Part shown: positions 35,289 to 47,699 of the stretch, one piece after another
Layout: the number at the start of each line of letters is the position of its first letter
Numbering within the stretch: position 1 is the first letter of the stretch
Assembly: GCA_025201345.1 (NCBI GenBank)
Contig: JAIXMG010000017.1
Coordinates: 124,001 to 188,000 of the forward strand
DNA: 64,000 nucleotides
From: Thamnidium elegans
Lineage: Eukaryota > Mucoromycota > Mucoromycetes > Mucorales > Mucoraceae
Direction of reading: 5' to 3'
Translations under genes and position numbers: made by a program
Notes under the pieces: generated by a model
What the model was told of the DNA's origin: nothing
Seen by the model: the letters and a program-made list of their open reading frames with translations, nothing else
Database searches by the model: none

Positions 35289-37170
35289 TTAATCCTCGCT
35301 TACACCTTCAATTTTATCCTTACTTTCCTTATCTAAACGACAGATAGGATATTCCTTAATCATACCAATGTTGACCTTATGACCCAAAAGATCACGAATG
35401 TTGGAAATACCATACTTGACCATTGTAGGACGCTCAAGACCGAGACCCCACGCAATGACACGAACATCAGAAGGCAAGCCCAAAGGAAGCAACATCTCAG
35501 GACGGAACATACCCGAGTTACCGATTTCGACCCAAGACTTTAACCCTTCGTGGTATGAGAAGATCTCCATGGAAGGTTCAGTATAAGGGTTATAAGTAGG
35601 CTTGAATCGAATCTTATCCATACCCATCTTCTTGAAGAAGATATCCATAAATCCAATAAGATCACCTAATGTTAAATTCTTATCCGCAATCACACCTTCA
35701 ATTTGATGGAATTCGGCTAAATGAGTTGCATCGACAGATTCGTTACGGAAGACACGATCAATAGAGAAATATTTGGCGGGACGGAACTCGCCTGTCTTTT
35801 TGGTTTCTTCCGAGAGTTTGTGGAGCATGAATGAACTGACTGCGGTAGTATGGGTACGTAAAATTAACTTTTGTGCCTCTTCTTCCTTCCAATTGTAATT
35901 ATAACCAATTGATCCTGTATCTCCACCATTTTCATGAGTCTGCTTAATCTTTTCCATTAAATCACGAGGATAACGATCAGAAGTAGCAGGGTCTATATAT
36001 ATATTTTTTTTTTAAAAAAATCTCTTATTAGTTTTTCTCTCTCTCTCTCTCTTTTTGTTTTAATAACTGTCTTTACCTTTCAAGAAGAAGGTATCGTGAG
36101 CATCTCTGGCAGGATGTTGTTGAGGTTGGAAAAGCGCATCGAAATTCCAGAAACTAGATTCTGCAAAACAGTTGGTAGGCATCTCTTGGAAACCCATTTC
36201 AAAGAAAATCTCTCTAAATTCTTGACGAACCTTCATTAAAGGATGAAGATGACCACTGTTAGGTGGAACACCGGCTGCATCAAAGTTGTACTTTTTGAAT
36301 GTTGCGTTCTTCCACTCACCACTACAAACATTATTTTAGTATCCTCTCCCTCCTCATAACCCTAGTTTTAATTCACTTACGATTGAAGCATCTCAGTAGT
36401 AATATCAGTAGCTTCCTTCTTGACTGTCAAAGAGAAATCAGGACCCTTTGATACAGAGTAAGTAGTTGTCTTTCTACACACACACAAAAAAAAATAAAAA
36501 AAATTAAGTGTCCGATATTATAACAATATTATAAAAAATGAGTCATACTGCTTGTCAACCAAAGTTCTCTTCTTTAAATCAGCAAGTACTTTAGCATCAC
36601 CAAGAGTACCAGTGCTTTCAATTTCCTTTAAATCTCTTTGAGTTTCATCCACAATTGTATCCACCAAACGGACCAAATTAGCTCCTTTTTTAGAAACCCA
36701 TTTGTTCTTGAAAGCTTTACCTTGACCAGGCTTAGCTGAAGCTCCAACCTTGTTCTATATATAACATGTTACAAAATCGTTACAACACGTATTATATATA
36801 TATATATATATATATACCTGAAGTTCGGCAATAGGAAGTCCTTCTTCTCCAGCAGGAATAGCTGCAAAAACACGAGCTTCGTGACTACCGTCTTTAGCAA
36901 GTTGCTTTCCTTCCTCTGTTAAAATCCAAGTGATACGGTCAATAGGAGTAAACTCAATCATCTACACTGTGTGTTTAGTTTGCGTCATCATGTAATTTCT
37001 TTTTTTATATATGTACATACCTCCTTGGACTTCAAACTGTTGAGTGCACCAAGAAGTGCAAGTTGGTCAACAGGCTTATCGTTTAACTCCAAACTCTTGG
37101 AGTCTGTAATGACATTTTCTTTATCGAGTGTAGTAAGCACAAGAGTTTGTAATTCCTCGGTTGTAGCCAT
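35289..37170 (-). CDS. frs2: Cytosolic phenylalanyl-tRNA synthetase, alpha subunit
   Basis: Class II aminoacyl-tRNA synthetase subunit that charges tRNA-Phe as an alpha2-beta2 enzyme. It begins [20 protein letters not shown] with the small N-terminal DNA-binding-like helical domains. The catalytic core follows: motif 2 in [19 protein letters not shown] and AEFHQIEG, the phenylalanine pocket around [20 protein letters not shown] and motif 3 in [15 protein letters not shown]. About five introns interrupt the N-terminal half, one holding a TA microsatellite at 36792-36816. The protein is roughly 500 residues, as expected. There is no mitochondrial presequence; the separate mitochondrial enzyme is not in the window. 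Confidence 0.94.
36792..36816. repeat. TA microsatellite inside PheRS intron
   Basis: About twelve tandem TA units next to the acceptor side of an intron of the minus-strand PheRS gene; length variation here could affect splicing. Confidence 0.8.
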
Positions 37171-37479
37171 TTTTTAAAGAAATGTATATAAACAAAAAAG
37201 AAGATAACCCCCAAAAAAGTAAAAAAAAAAAAGTAACAAAAGAAAAAAAAAAAAAAAAAAAAAGCTCAGCCACCAAAAAAAAAAAAAAAATCAATGATAC
37301 GCGCACCAGCTTTTCGGTTTTCGCGCCAACTTATGTACTGACAGCTTGATTCCTTCATTATCTTGTATATATAGCTTTTGACGTTGGCTTAGAGCCATTA
37401 TCAATTGGTAAAAATAAACTCTCATTTCGTATATTTGATAAACATTTAATCTTTTTTTTTATTATTATTAAAAACAGTT

Positions 37480-38760
37480 TTAATACTCTTCTAATCTTTC
37501 TTCAGAAGGCAACTCCTTTTCAGCGATGTCCGAGCTAATTCTCTCCACCTTTTTCCAAACACGCAACAGGTTCTTTCCAGCCAACCCAATCAACTCTTCA
37601 TCGGACCACCCACGACGAACAAGCTCAGCAAACAAATCCGGGTACTTTCGTACGTCTTCCAGGCCTTCAGGTGTGCGTTCAATACCGTTGTAATCAGCCC
37701 CAAGACCTACACGATGACGCCCCGCAACCGAAGCAATATACTCAACGTGGTCTGCAACATCAGCGAGTGTAGCTTCCTTGTTGACATCGCATTGTACAAA
37801 CGAGTTGTAGAAATTAACCATAACAACACCGTCAGTTTCATCCAAGCGTTTGAGAACTGTGTCTGGTACATTTCTTTCGATAGGACAGAGTGCATGACTA
37901 GACGAATGTGAAAACAAAACAGGTGCCCGTGTAACGTCAAGCACCGCATGCATAGTAGCATGCGCAACGTGAGATATATCTACCATCATACCAAGACGGT
38001 TCATCTCCAAAATAATCTTTTTGCCGAACTCAGTTAACCCTAATCCTTTATCGAAAGGAGGAGGGTTAGGGTCACAGCACGATTCAGCCCAAGGCGTATG
38101 GCAGTTATGAGTCAACTAACCTAAATCATGAGTACATTATACATTTTGCATTTAATAATAAACTTACAGTCATATAACGAACACCAAGTTCAAAGAACTG
38201 ACGAAGAGCCACCATAGAACTGTCGATCATTTGGCCTCCTTCAATACCCATCATAGACGCAACTCGACCGTGACGTATAGCTCTTTGAAACTGTCTAGTA
38301 TTCGTTGCCAACTGAAATGTTTCAGGGTACAAGTTCACCATCCTTTTCGTGACATCAATAGACTCCATAGCCTTTAATATCTGGTTAGACTTGGTATCTT
38401 CACAGTCATAATAAATGCTCCAAAACTGACCAGAGAGCTGTCCTTCTCTGATTCGAGTGATATCTGTATGACCCCAGTCTAACTTTGTCAGATTCATGTT
38501 GTTTATCTTACCCTTAAAATCAAACGCCAACGACCTACATAACACATTTAGAATTAAAAACTTTCAAAAGACACCATTTTACTTTACATGGGTAAATCAT
38601 TATGCGTATCGATAAGAGGGTAATGACGAAGGAGTTTATGAGCGTGTTCAAGTGCGTTTTTCTGTCTGTTGCTAAGGGAAACTTGTTGCCCTGGCTGAAG
38701 CGTTTGAACTACGAAAGGCATAGCCAGAACTAAAGCTGTAAGTGAAGACCAATGAACCAT
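37480..38760 (-). CDS. Membrane dipeptidase (peptidase family M19)
   Basis: Zinc-dependent dipeptidase like renal dipeptidase. Exons about 38760-38588, 38534-38167 and 38115-37480 encode some 390 residues. The start [21 protein letters not shown] is a signal peptide or anchor. Family motifs: [10 protein letters not shown] (first metal ligands), [11 protein letters not shown] (bridging Glu region), [10 protein letters not shown] and [10 protein letters not shown] (metal histidines) and [16 protein letters not shown] (late Asp). The long last exon ends PSEERLEEY without a GPI tail, so secreted or vacuolar location is more likely than anchoring. It cleaves dipeptides, possibly including cysteinyl-glycine. 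It lies tandem with the PheRS gene on minus. Confidence 0.9.
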
Positions 38761-38877
38761 TATTAAAACAGATTGATAAAAAAAAAAGACTTAATAAAAG
38801 GAAAAAAAGAAAAAAAGAAAAAAAAAAAGTTGTTGCTTAATAATGCAATGTATGTGTCACACAAATAATTTTTTATT

Positions 38878-40761
38878 TTATTTATAAATCTTTTCAACCT
38901 CTTCTTTGTTCGCCTTTAAAACATCTTTACGTTTCAATTTTCCACTTGTTGTCATGTACTCCTTTGACCAATCCACGTCACGCGTGACAACAATATCCTT
39001 TACAATTTCCACACGACTACATCCCGAGTTCTTTGCACTCTGCTGAAGTTCTTTCAAAAGCGTGTCCTTATCTATACTATCATCAGCCGGTTCAACAACA
39101 CCGACAATATAAGATTTGTCACTTTCCGCTACAAGACAAATGCTCTTGATACTGTGGCAGTTACGGTACTGCGACTCCAAATGCTCTAAAGCAATGTATT
39201 CTCCGTGAGCCAGCTTGACCAAGTTCTTGGCTCGATCTGTGATAGCAAAAGTACCATCCTTATTTAAGCGACCGATATCGCCTGTCTTGAACCACCCATC
39301 TGCCGTAATCGCTTCTTTGGTAAGATCCGGTCTCTTGTGATAGCCTCGCATGAGAGAAGGCCCACGAAGCCAAAGTTCGCCTACGTTATCCTTGGCCAAA
39401 TAATCTGTATCGGGCACATCGACAAAACGGAATTCAATTGAAGGAGAGGGAGGACCAATCACACCTGTGACCATACCTAATGAAGGAAGCGTAATAGCAG
39501 CCAAACCGCAACATTCAGTTAAACTACAACAAAAAATTAGTATGTAGAAACAATCACCAAAAAAAAAAAAAAAAGTTTTACCCGTATCCTTGAAGCATAT
39601 AACATAAAGTAGACGCAATAAACTTTTGCGTTTCAAATGAAACCGGTGCACCACCAGAAAGACAGTACTGTAAGTTACCACCAGTGACATCGCGAATAGC
39701 GCTAAAAATAACAGAATCATAAACTTCTGTTAAAGCATTGTTCTTTCCAAAAAAAGTTAATAATTTCCACTTCATTTCAATAGCAGCTAAAAGAAAAAAC
39801 TTTATATTAGTTTCATTACAGATCCCAAAAAAAAAAAAAAAAACATTTTACCATAGAAAGCCTTTTGTACCGCCCAGTTTTGTTTCATCAATTGTTTTTC
39901 GACTCCTGCTTTAATCTTTTCCCAAACCGCAGGCACACCCGCCATAATAGTTGGCTTTAACGCCGAAAGGTCACCGTCTCCTTTACCTTCTCCATCGGCC
40001 CCGCACACAAAATCGTTCATTAACGTACGCATGCTGCCGTACCCGATGGGGATACACAAGGAGATCATGATAAGCTCCACCAAAAACTCCAGTACGTGAG
40101 CCAAAGGTAAGAACCCGATATACGTGTGTTGCCCGTGCTCCAAGAAATCGATAACCAAGTACTGAGCAGCGCCCAAAGCCGCTGTGATATTGGCATTGGT
40201 AAGTTCAACTCCTTTAGGAGTACCTGTGGAACCAGAAGTATACATAATCAATGCAAGATCGGAAGGTTGAGGCTTGACTGGCTCAATCTTGCTGGTTTCA
40301 TTTTCAAAGATACTGTTGAAATGTACCATATCTACGTTATCCGCTTTACTCTCCTTGAATTTCTTTAATTCGTTGGGGGATTCAAAATCATGACCAGCGT
40401 AGATAACCAGATTGGGTTGCTTCTCTTTAGATAATTGTGTGTAAGCCTCGTTTAATGTACCAAACAGAGATGTCTAACGTGGGGATGTATTAATATGTAC
40501 GTCCTTTCTTTTTTATTCGGTTTACTTACCTCTGTAAAGATCGCTTTAGCCCCAGCTTCTTTAATGATATGATTCACGGCATTTGCGGGCATTGAATCGT
40601 AAGCGGTAGTGACAACTAAACCAAGGGTAAAACAAGCTATGATATCATTTTTTTAGTAAAAAGTGAATGCGTTATCTGCTATGAAAAACTTACCTAAAGC
40701 CATCATCATCCACTCAGCTCTATTTTACAGTAAAAATATCAGCATTGCAATAAAGCATATC

Positions 40762-40810
<49 letters not shown>

Positions 40811-41287
40811 TTGTCTTTGAAAACAAGAGAATAATGTCTCCGTGTCTGAGACCATGCTGCTGAAGAGCAGAAGCAATCTTGAGAACTTTTTCATTTACTT
40901 CGTTAAAGTCCATCCATTCATATTCACCAAGTTCAAAATAAGACCACTTTTTGCTTTTTTCTTCGGGATTGTCTGATTTTTTTTCTTTAGTATGTATCTA
41001 AGCAAAACTTTAAGTTACTATTTCATAAGAGTATATACAAAAAAAAAAAAAAAAAAAATTACCTTAATAAGTGGACGACTACCAAACACTGGTTTAAGAC
41101 CATTCTTCTTTACAGTCTCTTCCCATATCTTAGAAATCGTACAATCGTTTTTACTTAATTTGGGGTGGATAGGTGTAGAAACAAACTCATCTTTAGCATG
41201 ATAACTACGAAAGATATGTTCCTTCTGGTCTACATTGACTGTAGGATTAGGTTGGTTATGTAAAAAAAGGTTCTTGATAGAATCCAT
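38878..41287 (-). CDS. Long-chain acyl-CoA synthetase
   Basis: Activates long-chain fatty acids to acyl-CoA through an acyl-adenylate. The AMP-binding motif YTSGSTGTPKGVELT is present. FLPLAHVLEF, the linker GYG-LTECCG, GDIGRLNKDGTFAITDRAKN (hinge Asp) and TSGKLKRKDV (catalytic Lys) are in order. An N-terminal part (FGSRPLIK...WMDF) fits the ACSL/Faa group. The ATG at 41287 opens MDSIKNLFLHN; an in-frame TTG nine bases earlier is not a likely start. About seven introns; one (at 40764-40807) consists largely of a T44 run lying directly inside its 5' splice site on the coding strand. No membrane anchor or peroxisomal tripeptide is obvious (ends EKIYK). It shares a roughly 220-bp promoter region with the plus gene at 41507. 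Confidence 0.92.
40764..40807. repeat. 44-base T homopolymer in acyl-CoA synthetase intron
   Basis: On the coding (minus) strand this reads GT followed by 44 A, so the 5' splice site is immediately followed by a pure A tract. The length is likely to be variable. Confidence 0.85.
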
Positions 41288-41506
41288 AATGAGCAATAAA
41301 AAATAAAAAAATCTGTATGAAAGAAAAAAAGAAAAAAGTAATCATTATGTCATGTCTGCATTATTTATAGTTGATCCAGAATGTTGCTCAATTAGAAGTC
41401 GAATTAAATTTCGTTGTCATAGGAATAAAATGTCGCTTCTTAAATTTTCTGAGAAAGCCCAGAAATACATTATTTTCTGCACAAATCACAAATATTTCTT
41501 AAACGC

Positions 41507-42130
41507 ATGGAAAACCTGGATTGCACAATTGAAAATTTGAGAAAGCACTCTCTTCGCTCAGCCCAAAGGGTTTATCTATTGAAAGAGGTGATGGCTAGAA
41601 AAAAGTTGGAGGAACCGAACACGACTGAAGAAAGCGAAGTTACTGGACAAAGATTGACAAGGAAAATGATTAAAAGACTAGGAAAGAGAACCGAATGCGT
41701 AAGTATATTAATCATATATTTAATTTTTTACTAAAAATTACTAATTCCATTCCCTCTAAACTAATTCATAGGAAACGGAAACAGAGAAGGAGAACAGCCG
41801 ACCAAACCCGTATGTAGACAAAATAGTATATCAAATTTGGGCTATACATATTGATAACTAACATAAATCATATTAGGTGATGTTAAAAATGAGAAAAAAA
41901 AATCATTCAGCATACATCATCCAGAATCATTATGTTCCACTGTTCCTATTAGTAAAGCTGAAAAACGCATGTTGGTCAAGCTCTTTGAATTACTAGTCCA
42001 TTTGAAAGAAACCTGGATTGAACAGCAGGAAGTACTATATAATCTTGAAGCAGACGCAATTGGCTTTGGTGAACCATTTGAAGAGTCAGTTGAATATTAT
42101 TTTTCAAATCGAGAAGGTTTAGTTCAATAA
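41507..42130 (+). CDS. Small basic protein of unknown function
   Basis: Three exons join in frame (41507-41698, 41785-41809, 41877-42130) to 156 residues. The acceptor at 41784 is needed: the earlier AG at 41771 would lead to a premature stop. The N-terminal half is Lys/Arg-rich and helical (MARKKLEEPN, TRKMIKRLGKRTECRRR). The second half is a more hydrophobic helical segment (AEKRMLVKLFELLVHLKETW) ending in an acidic FEESVEYYF patch. No known motif is recognised. A nuclear or nucleic-acid-bound protein is possible from the basic stretches, but this is a guess. It is divergent from the acyl-CoA synthetase gene. Confidence 0.5.
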
Positions 42131-42462
42131 TTTATAATAAAAACCCTTATTGCATCTTTAATTTTTCCTAACATTAATTGAAACTTTGGGGGGGGGGTGT
42201 ACGAGTTTCTTAATACACAAGAATCCAACCTCGCTGAACACCTCTATAAAAAAAAAAGGCAAAAGTCAAATGGGAAATAAAGCGTAAATGCATGATATAG
42301 GTACATTAGCAATATTTAAAAGCGGTAGTTAAGAAATGAGCAGTACATAAAAGTGTGGTAGATGTATTTAATCAATATTAGCGTATATATATATGTATAA
42401 AAATAAATGAATGTACTGTGAAAATGAAAGAAACATAATAAAATAAAAGGAGGTTTGCTGAT

Positions 42463-43765
42463 CTAAACGCCTAGCCATTTTTTACCGAAACCGTAGACCA
42501 TATTACGAACATTGGTTGTATTTTCTTCTTCTTCTTCTTCTTCTTCTTCTTCAAGAGTAGAATGATTGTTAAAATAAGTAAAAGGATGTTGGTCGGATAC
42601 AAATGGGGTATTGTCTGTAAGAGAAGGTAAATGAAGCTCGTCACTGGAAGAATATCTTCTCTGTTGTTGTTGTTGTTGTTGCTGGTTTTCAAATGCCACT
42701 GTTGTATTTTCGTAAACATCTAATGCTGCTGATGTAATCGAATCAATATCAGAACATACAGAACTAAAAAAAAAAAGTTAATATTTTTATGTTGTTACGT
42801 AGTTATGTTATATTCTAACTTTTACTTTTGTTCTACAAGCGTATTATCTTGATTATCTTGATTATTTAAAGTATGTAAAGTAGTTGTATCATCATCATCT
42901 TCTTGTGTTGGTTTCATATGAATTATATTATTTTTTATAAAGGATAGTTTTTCTGTCAAGTCATCTAATCGATCACTTAAAAGTGCTTGTGCGGCGTCAA
43001 CAGAGGCTTGTGGTTTGATCATATGTGAAGAAGAAGGACCTACAATCCTTTCTTCATAATCTTGGTCATTTTCTTGTTCGAAATCGATATGTGGCATCGT
43101 CTTTGCTGCATAAAATTCGCGTGGTGGTGCTTGCATTTCTTGAATAATTGGTCCTTGTATATTTTGGTAGTATAATTCTTCTCCGTATTGGTCCATTAAC
43201 TAACGGGTATCAAATGATTTAATAAAAAAATCATTCAATTTTTTTGTTTTTTGTTTACCTGACTACTATGCCTATTATAGGCCAAATTGGCTATTTGATC
43301 ATCTCCCAAGAATTCAGCATCCTCTTGATGATTATCAACATCGTAACCCATTATATCCCCTTCTTCCATATCTGTTTCCATAACAACAGGTTGTTCTCGT
43401 TTCTTTTGTTTTTTTGACTTTTTTTTCTTTTTTTTAATACTTTGTGTACCAAATGGATTACGAGTAACAAAGTGAGGTAAATCATTTTGACCTAATACCG
43501 ACTCAAATTCCCAATCTCTTGGATTATCCAAATAATTTTGTAGTGCTTCTCCTCTATATAAAGTATGGTCATTATAATAGGCTGGCTCGATAAGTAGTGG
43601 ATCTTCATCATCAAGTCGAATAACTCCTGCTCTTTGTACACAGCAGCAAAATTGTGAAACTGAAGGCAAATAATTTCTCCAAGTTAGATCAAAAGCATGA
43701 AGCTCATCGTCACTTGAAACTTGTTGTCTCGGTTCTTTCTTGTTGGGTAAACAAGGTATAACCAT
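42463..43765 (-). CDS. Acidic low-complexity protein of unknown function
   Basis: Three exons (about 43765-43259, 43199-42828, 42765-42463). Starts MVIPCLPNKKEPRQQVSSDD. A conserved-looking N-terminal part (FDLTWRNYLPSVSQFCCC...RLDDEDPLLIEPAYYNDHTL) suggests a folded domain. It is followed by a poly-Lys block (KKKKKKSKKQKKR), acidic Asp/Glu stretches, a helical LSDRLDDLTEKLSFIKNNI, a Gln-8 run and a Glu-10 run encoded by TTC repeats, ending NMVYGFGKKWLGV. The poly-Lys block could be a nuclear localisation signal. I do not recognise a family. The amino-acid runs suggest fast-changing tract lengths. Confidence 0.55.
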
Positions 43766-44421
43766 TATATATATAAAAGTAAAGGTAGAACAAGAAAAAA
43801 AAAAAAGAGAAAAAAAAAAAGAGAAAACGAGAAAAAGAATTAATAAGATTCCATTATCACATGGTATCCGTCTTTGGTGTATAAAAGATCATTTAATAGT
43901 GTATCCGGGGGTAAGGCTGAGTGTTAATTGAAAGCCCAACAAAGTTACACTTACTCAACAGTTTTTTTTTTTTTTTTTTGCAGAGAAAGTAAAGGGTATA
44001 AATTCCCACCGTGTAATTTATATTACCAATGTATGTTGTTTTTTTTTAAAAAACATATGTTACACCAACATTTAAATGTTTTTAAACTTTTTTTTTAAAA
44101 AGGCTATTCATCTTGCGTTTCAATTAAATTCATTATTCTTTAACAAGTTAAACTATTTACATAAAAAGAAGAAATTTTATCAATCTTCAAGAAAATGTTA
44201 AACACTACTTTTATTGGTTTATTAGTAACAGTTCTTTTTTTTTTAAAAAAAACATTCTTTAGGTAGTTTAGTTCGTAGCTATAATGCATAGTTTTTTTTT
44301 TACCGTGTAGTTAGTCAATTGATTCTCTCTTTACATAATCATTATCAAGACCGTAAACAATCAATATAAATAGCAATTTATTTAAACATAAAAAAAAAAA
44401 ATGCAAATCTGGTTTATATTT
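43766..44421. other. Intergenic region
   Basis: Several T runs (up to T18 at 43962-43979) each followed by A runs form A/T dyads. No gene found. Confidence 0.5.
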
Positions 44422-46676
44422 AAAGAGTAAATTTAGCCACTTTACGAATATCACGACTCGATGCTCCAATATGAAGTTTGAATTGACCGGAAGGAATAAC
44501 CCAGGACTCAGTTTCAGCACCATAAATACTAAGTTCAGTCTTTCCAAGTTTGAAATCCACAGTTCCTTTCTCACCCTTTTGCAACAAAATCTTTTCAAAG
44601 CCCCGGAGTTGTTTAGGAGGTGAACCAGCAATACTAGGGAAAGAAAGACGCTTAAACGATTTCCGCGCCTTCAACAGGTCCACAATTTCTAATAGAGATA
44701 GAAGTTTCAACAGTAGCTTCATTGACAACCTGTTTGCTATCACCGTAAGAAGCGTTCGTCTCGACCTTTAATTGACTGTAATTAAACTTGGTGTAAGATA
44801 ACCCATAACCAAACGGAAATAAAGGTTCGATCTTGGCATGATCAAACCACTTGTAACCGACAAATAATTTTTTCTTGGTAAGGAATAGCCAGGTCTCGGG
44901 TGGTACTAGCTCCAGCTCCATAATCTTCAGTTTTCTTGGCAATAATGTAAGGAAGACGACCGGAAGGATTGACTTTGACGGTAACGAGGTCTGCAAGCGA
45001 GTTACCTGATTCTTGACCAGGGAGACCGGACCAAAGGACTGCCTTAATATTAGGATGATTGATCCAAGGCATAAGAGCCGGGACAACAGAATGAATAACA
45101 ACAATAGTATTCTTATTAGCATCAGCAACGGCTTTAATCTACGTGTTAAAAAGGAAATATATATTTAGCCTCTTTTTTTTTTATCGTTTTTTTTTAATAG
45201 AAATCTTACCAAGTTATCACCATTGTGCCATAAAGAAATATTATTACGATAATCCATATTACCTGCAACATCAGCCTCTTCTCCTGAATTTGCGTTCGAA
45301 AACACAACGCAAACTCATAATCCTTGGCAGTTTCAGCAGCTTCTTCTAAATTCCAGTCATTTAAAGAGACCTGAACTTGAACGTGATCATCAAACGCTTC
45401 AGTGAGACCCGTAAGAGGATCAACCAGGTACGAGATATACGCCGTGCCCGAATCCCACGCTTGAGCCAAAGCGCCGCCCACACAAGCAATTAAACGTACT
45501 AGCCTCAACAGCTGCATCAGATCCAATAATAGAAATCGTTTTGGTTTTCGTGGGGTCAATAGGGAGCGTGTTTTTAGCGTTTTTTAAGAAGCATGTTAGA
45601 CGCAGAAGCAATTTTGCGAGCCAGTATGCCGTGGTCTTCTTGAACGTTGACGTAAGGAGAGCTCTCCAAGTCGAACGAGTTGAGCGAAACCTGCGGGAAC
45701 CCTTCTTCTTACTTCACCTTGAACCAAGTAGCGACAATACCCATCGCCATATCTGTGGCCCGGTCCTCTGAGACCTGGTTGGCGTTCACGGCATCCGTTA
45801 AATTCTTTCCAAAGAAGCTCCCACCACTGCCCATCGTTACATCGCAGGGCATGGTCATATCCAGGCCGCCATCAGCAGACTCCGCAGTGGAGTACGTAGC
45901 TCCCCAATCCGAATGAATAAACCCTTTAAACCCGAACTCGCCTTTCAACACGGTATTTAACAGATACTCGTTTTCGCAAGTATAAGTACCATTTGCCAAG
46001 TTATACGAGCACATAATAGACCCTACCCCAGCTTCTACAGACCGAGCGAACGGCTAAAGATAGACGTCATGTAAAGTCCTTGTATCCACGTCCGAAGAGC
46101 TCAAATGCCTGTTCATTTCCTGTTCATTCAGCAGAAAATGTTTTGCTGTAGTAATCACACCTTGTCCTTGAATCCCTTTAATCGTTTCAGACCCAAGTAC
46201 ACCAATTAAATATAGATCTTCACCTCCACTTTCTCAGCCTCGAATGTTAAGCGGTGATCACATAAAGTTCATAGCCGGGCCTAGTTGAACGTAAGCTCCT
46301 TTGCCTCGAAACTATTTGGCCATGCAGTCTGCACGAGCACGGATTACCTTTTTGTCAAAAGAGGCCGCTGCGTTGATACCTGCGACGCCGGACGTAACGT
46401 TGTTGGCTAGACGTACACCGAGAGGAGCATCTTGTAAGCAGAGTCCTGGGAAGTCTGGGTCCGTAGTAGCGTACGTGTTGCCTACGCAAAGTCCGTTTTG
46501 CCAACCTACACCAGTAGTAATAGAAACCTTTTGTTCAAGCGACATTTTACTGACAATGGTTTTCGGTTTGGTATACGCTTCGTGTCAAGAGAGTGGTTCA
46601 ATGGTAGCGTCAACAAAAGAACTAGCAGCTGATACCATCAGTGTGATGGCAGTTGTAGAGAGAGAAGGAAGAATCA
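44422..46676 (-). pseudogene. Broken glycoside hydrolase family 3 beta-glucosidase
   Basis: Clear GH3 homology runs from MILPSLSTTAITLMVSAASS (signal peptide) at 46676 through VSKMSLEQKVSITTGVGW, DFPGLCLQDAPLGVRL, VQLGPAMNF, the catalytic-Asp region GFIHSDWGATYS, and the C-terminal domain up to VAKFTL at 44422. In the first half the frame is cut by stops at 46585-46587, 46312-46314, 46258-46260, 46234-46236, 46054-46056 and 45709-45711. Beyond about 45600 the homology jumps frame several times (near 45585, 45505, 45290, 44900, 44650). No single product can be made. Three stops replace tryptophans expected by the family, and one each an Arg and a Gln. Family role: release of glucose from beta-glucosides. 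Confidence 0.9.
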
Positions 46677-47699
46677 TTATTATTTAGATGGTAATAGTTT
46701 CTTTTAATAAACAAAAATTGAAGTGGGTAAATTATAGCCTTCTTTTTATAGTACAAAAAAAAATGCATAACTCGTATCATTTTTCATGAGGTTAGTAAAA
46801 AAGGTTTATGGCTGACATTATGGATTTTACGGGACACTATCTAATATTAACAAGGGATGGGGGAAAATGATGCGAATAACTAAAAGTGTCTCATGCTCAA
46901 ACTTAAATATATGTGAGTATATTTTATATACTGTATCCGTCAGTGCCTGCGTTTTCCAAGACCTAAAAGTGCAAACAGTAGACCGGAATATACATTTAAA
47001 GAAAAACATCTTTAATATCCCGGTGCAAAACGTTGATAATAATTATTCTTATACAATTAGCTGAGAGTAGTAGGCTAGCTTTATTTTACAGTAGTTTATT
47101 TAAGTACTCTACCGAGTGCATTGTTAATTGCAGTAAATTATTTTTTTCGAGTGTACATATTGCTGACATAATAATAGTATAATATACTATACCCTTCTTT
47201 TCAAAGTATCAGTATGCACTGTAAAAACGTCAATACATTTCCGCGGACTCATGCGTCATATCGTGTACGACGGTGATACTTTGGTGTGCGTGATTACGGG
47301 AGATTTCAGATCGCATTTTTAAAAATAAGGTACGCATGAATTTTAATCGCCAGTCCGAGCCTACAGGTTTAAAAGAGAAACACCCCTTAATGGAACTAGA
47401 ATATGAAATGACAGCTTGTAAAAAAGTGACTAAATAGTACCACATGCTATATATTTTCCGGGTATCCCTACAGAGTATACTATATTTTATATTTTCTTAA
47501 CTTATGAAGACGGTTTGATACAGCAAAAACCAACTTGCTAATTGTGAGGAAGGCAAATATATTCGGTGCTTGTAGTCGTATCATGACTGCTTTGTGATTT
47601 GTTTGCATAATCGCTGGTTTTCTATTTATTTTTCACCAGAAATTTTTTATCTTTTTTTGAATACCTTTCTTTTTTAAAGTAAAAAAAAAAAAAAAAAGT
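46677..47699. other. Intergenic region downstream of pseudogene promoter
   Basis: One kilobase with fewer homopolymers than the rest of the window. Short frames on both strands show no motif or coding bias. The right end has an A15 run just before the reticulon ATG. Confidence 0.5.
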
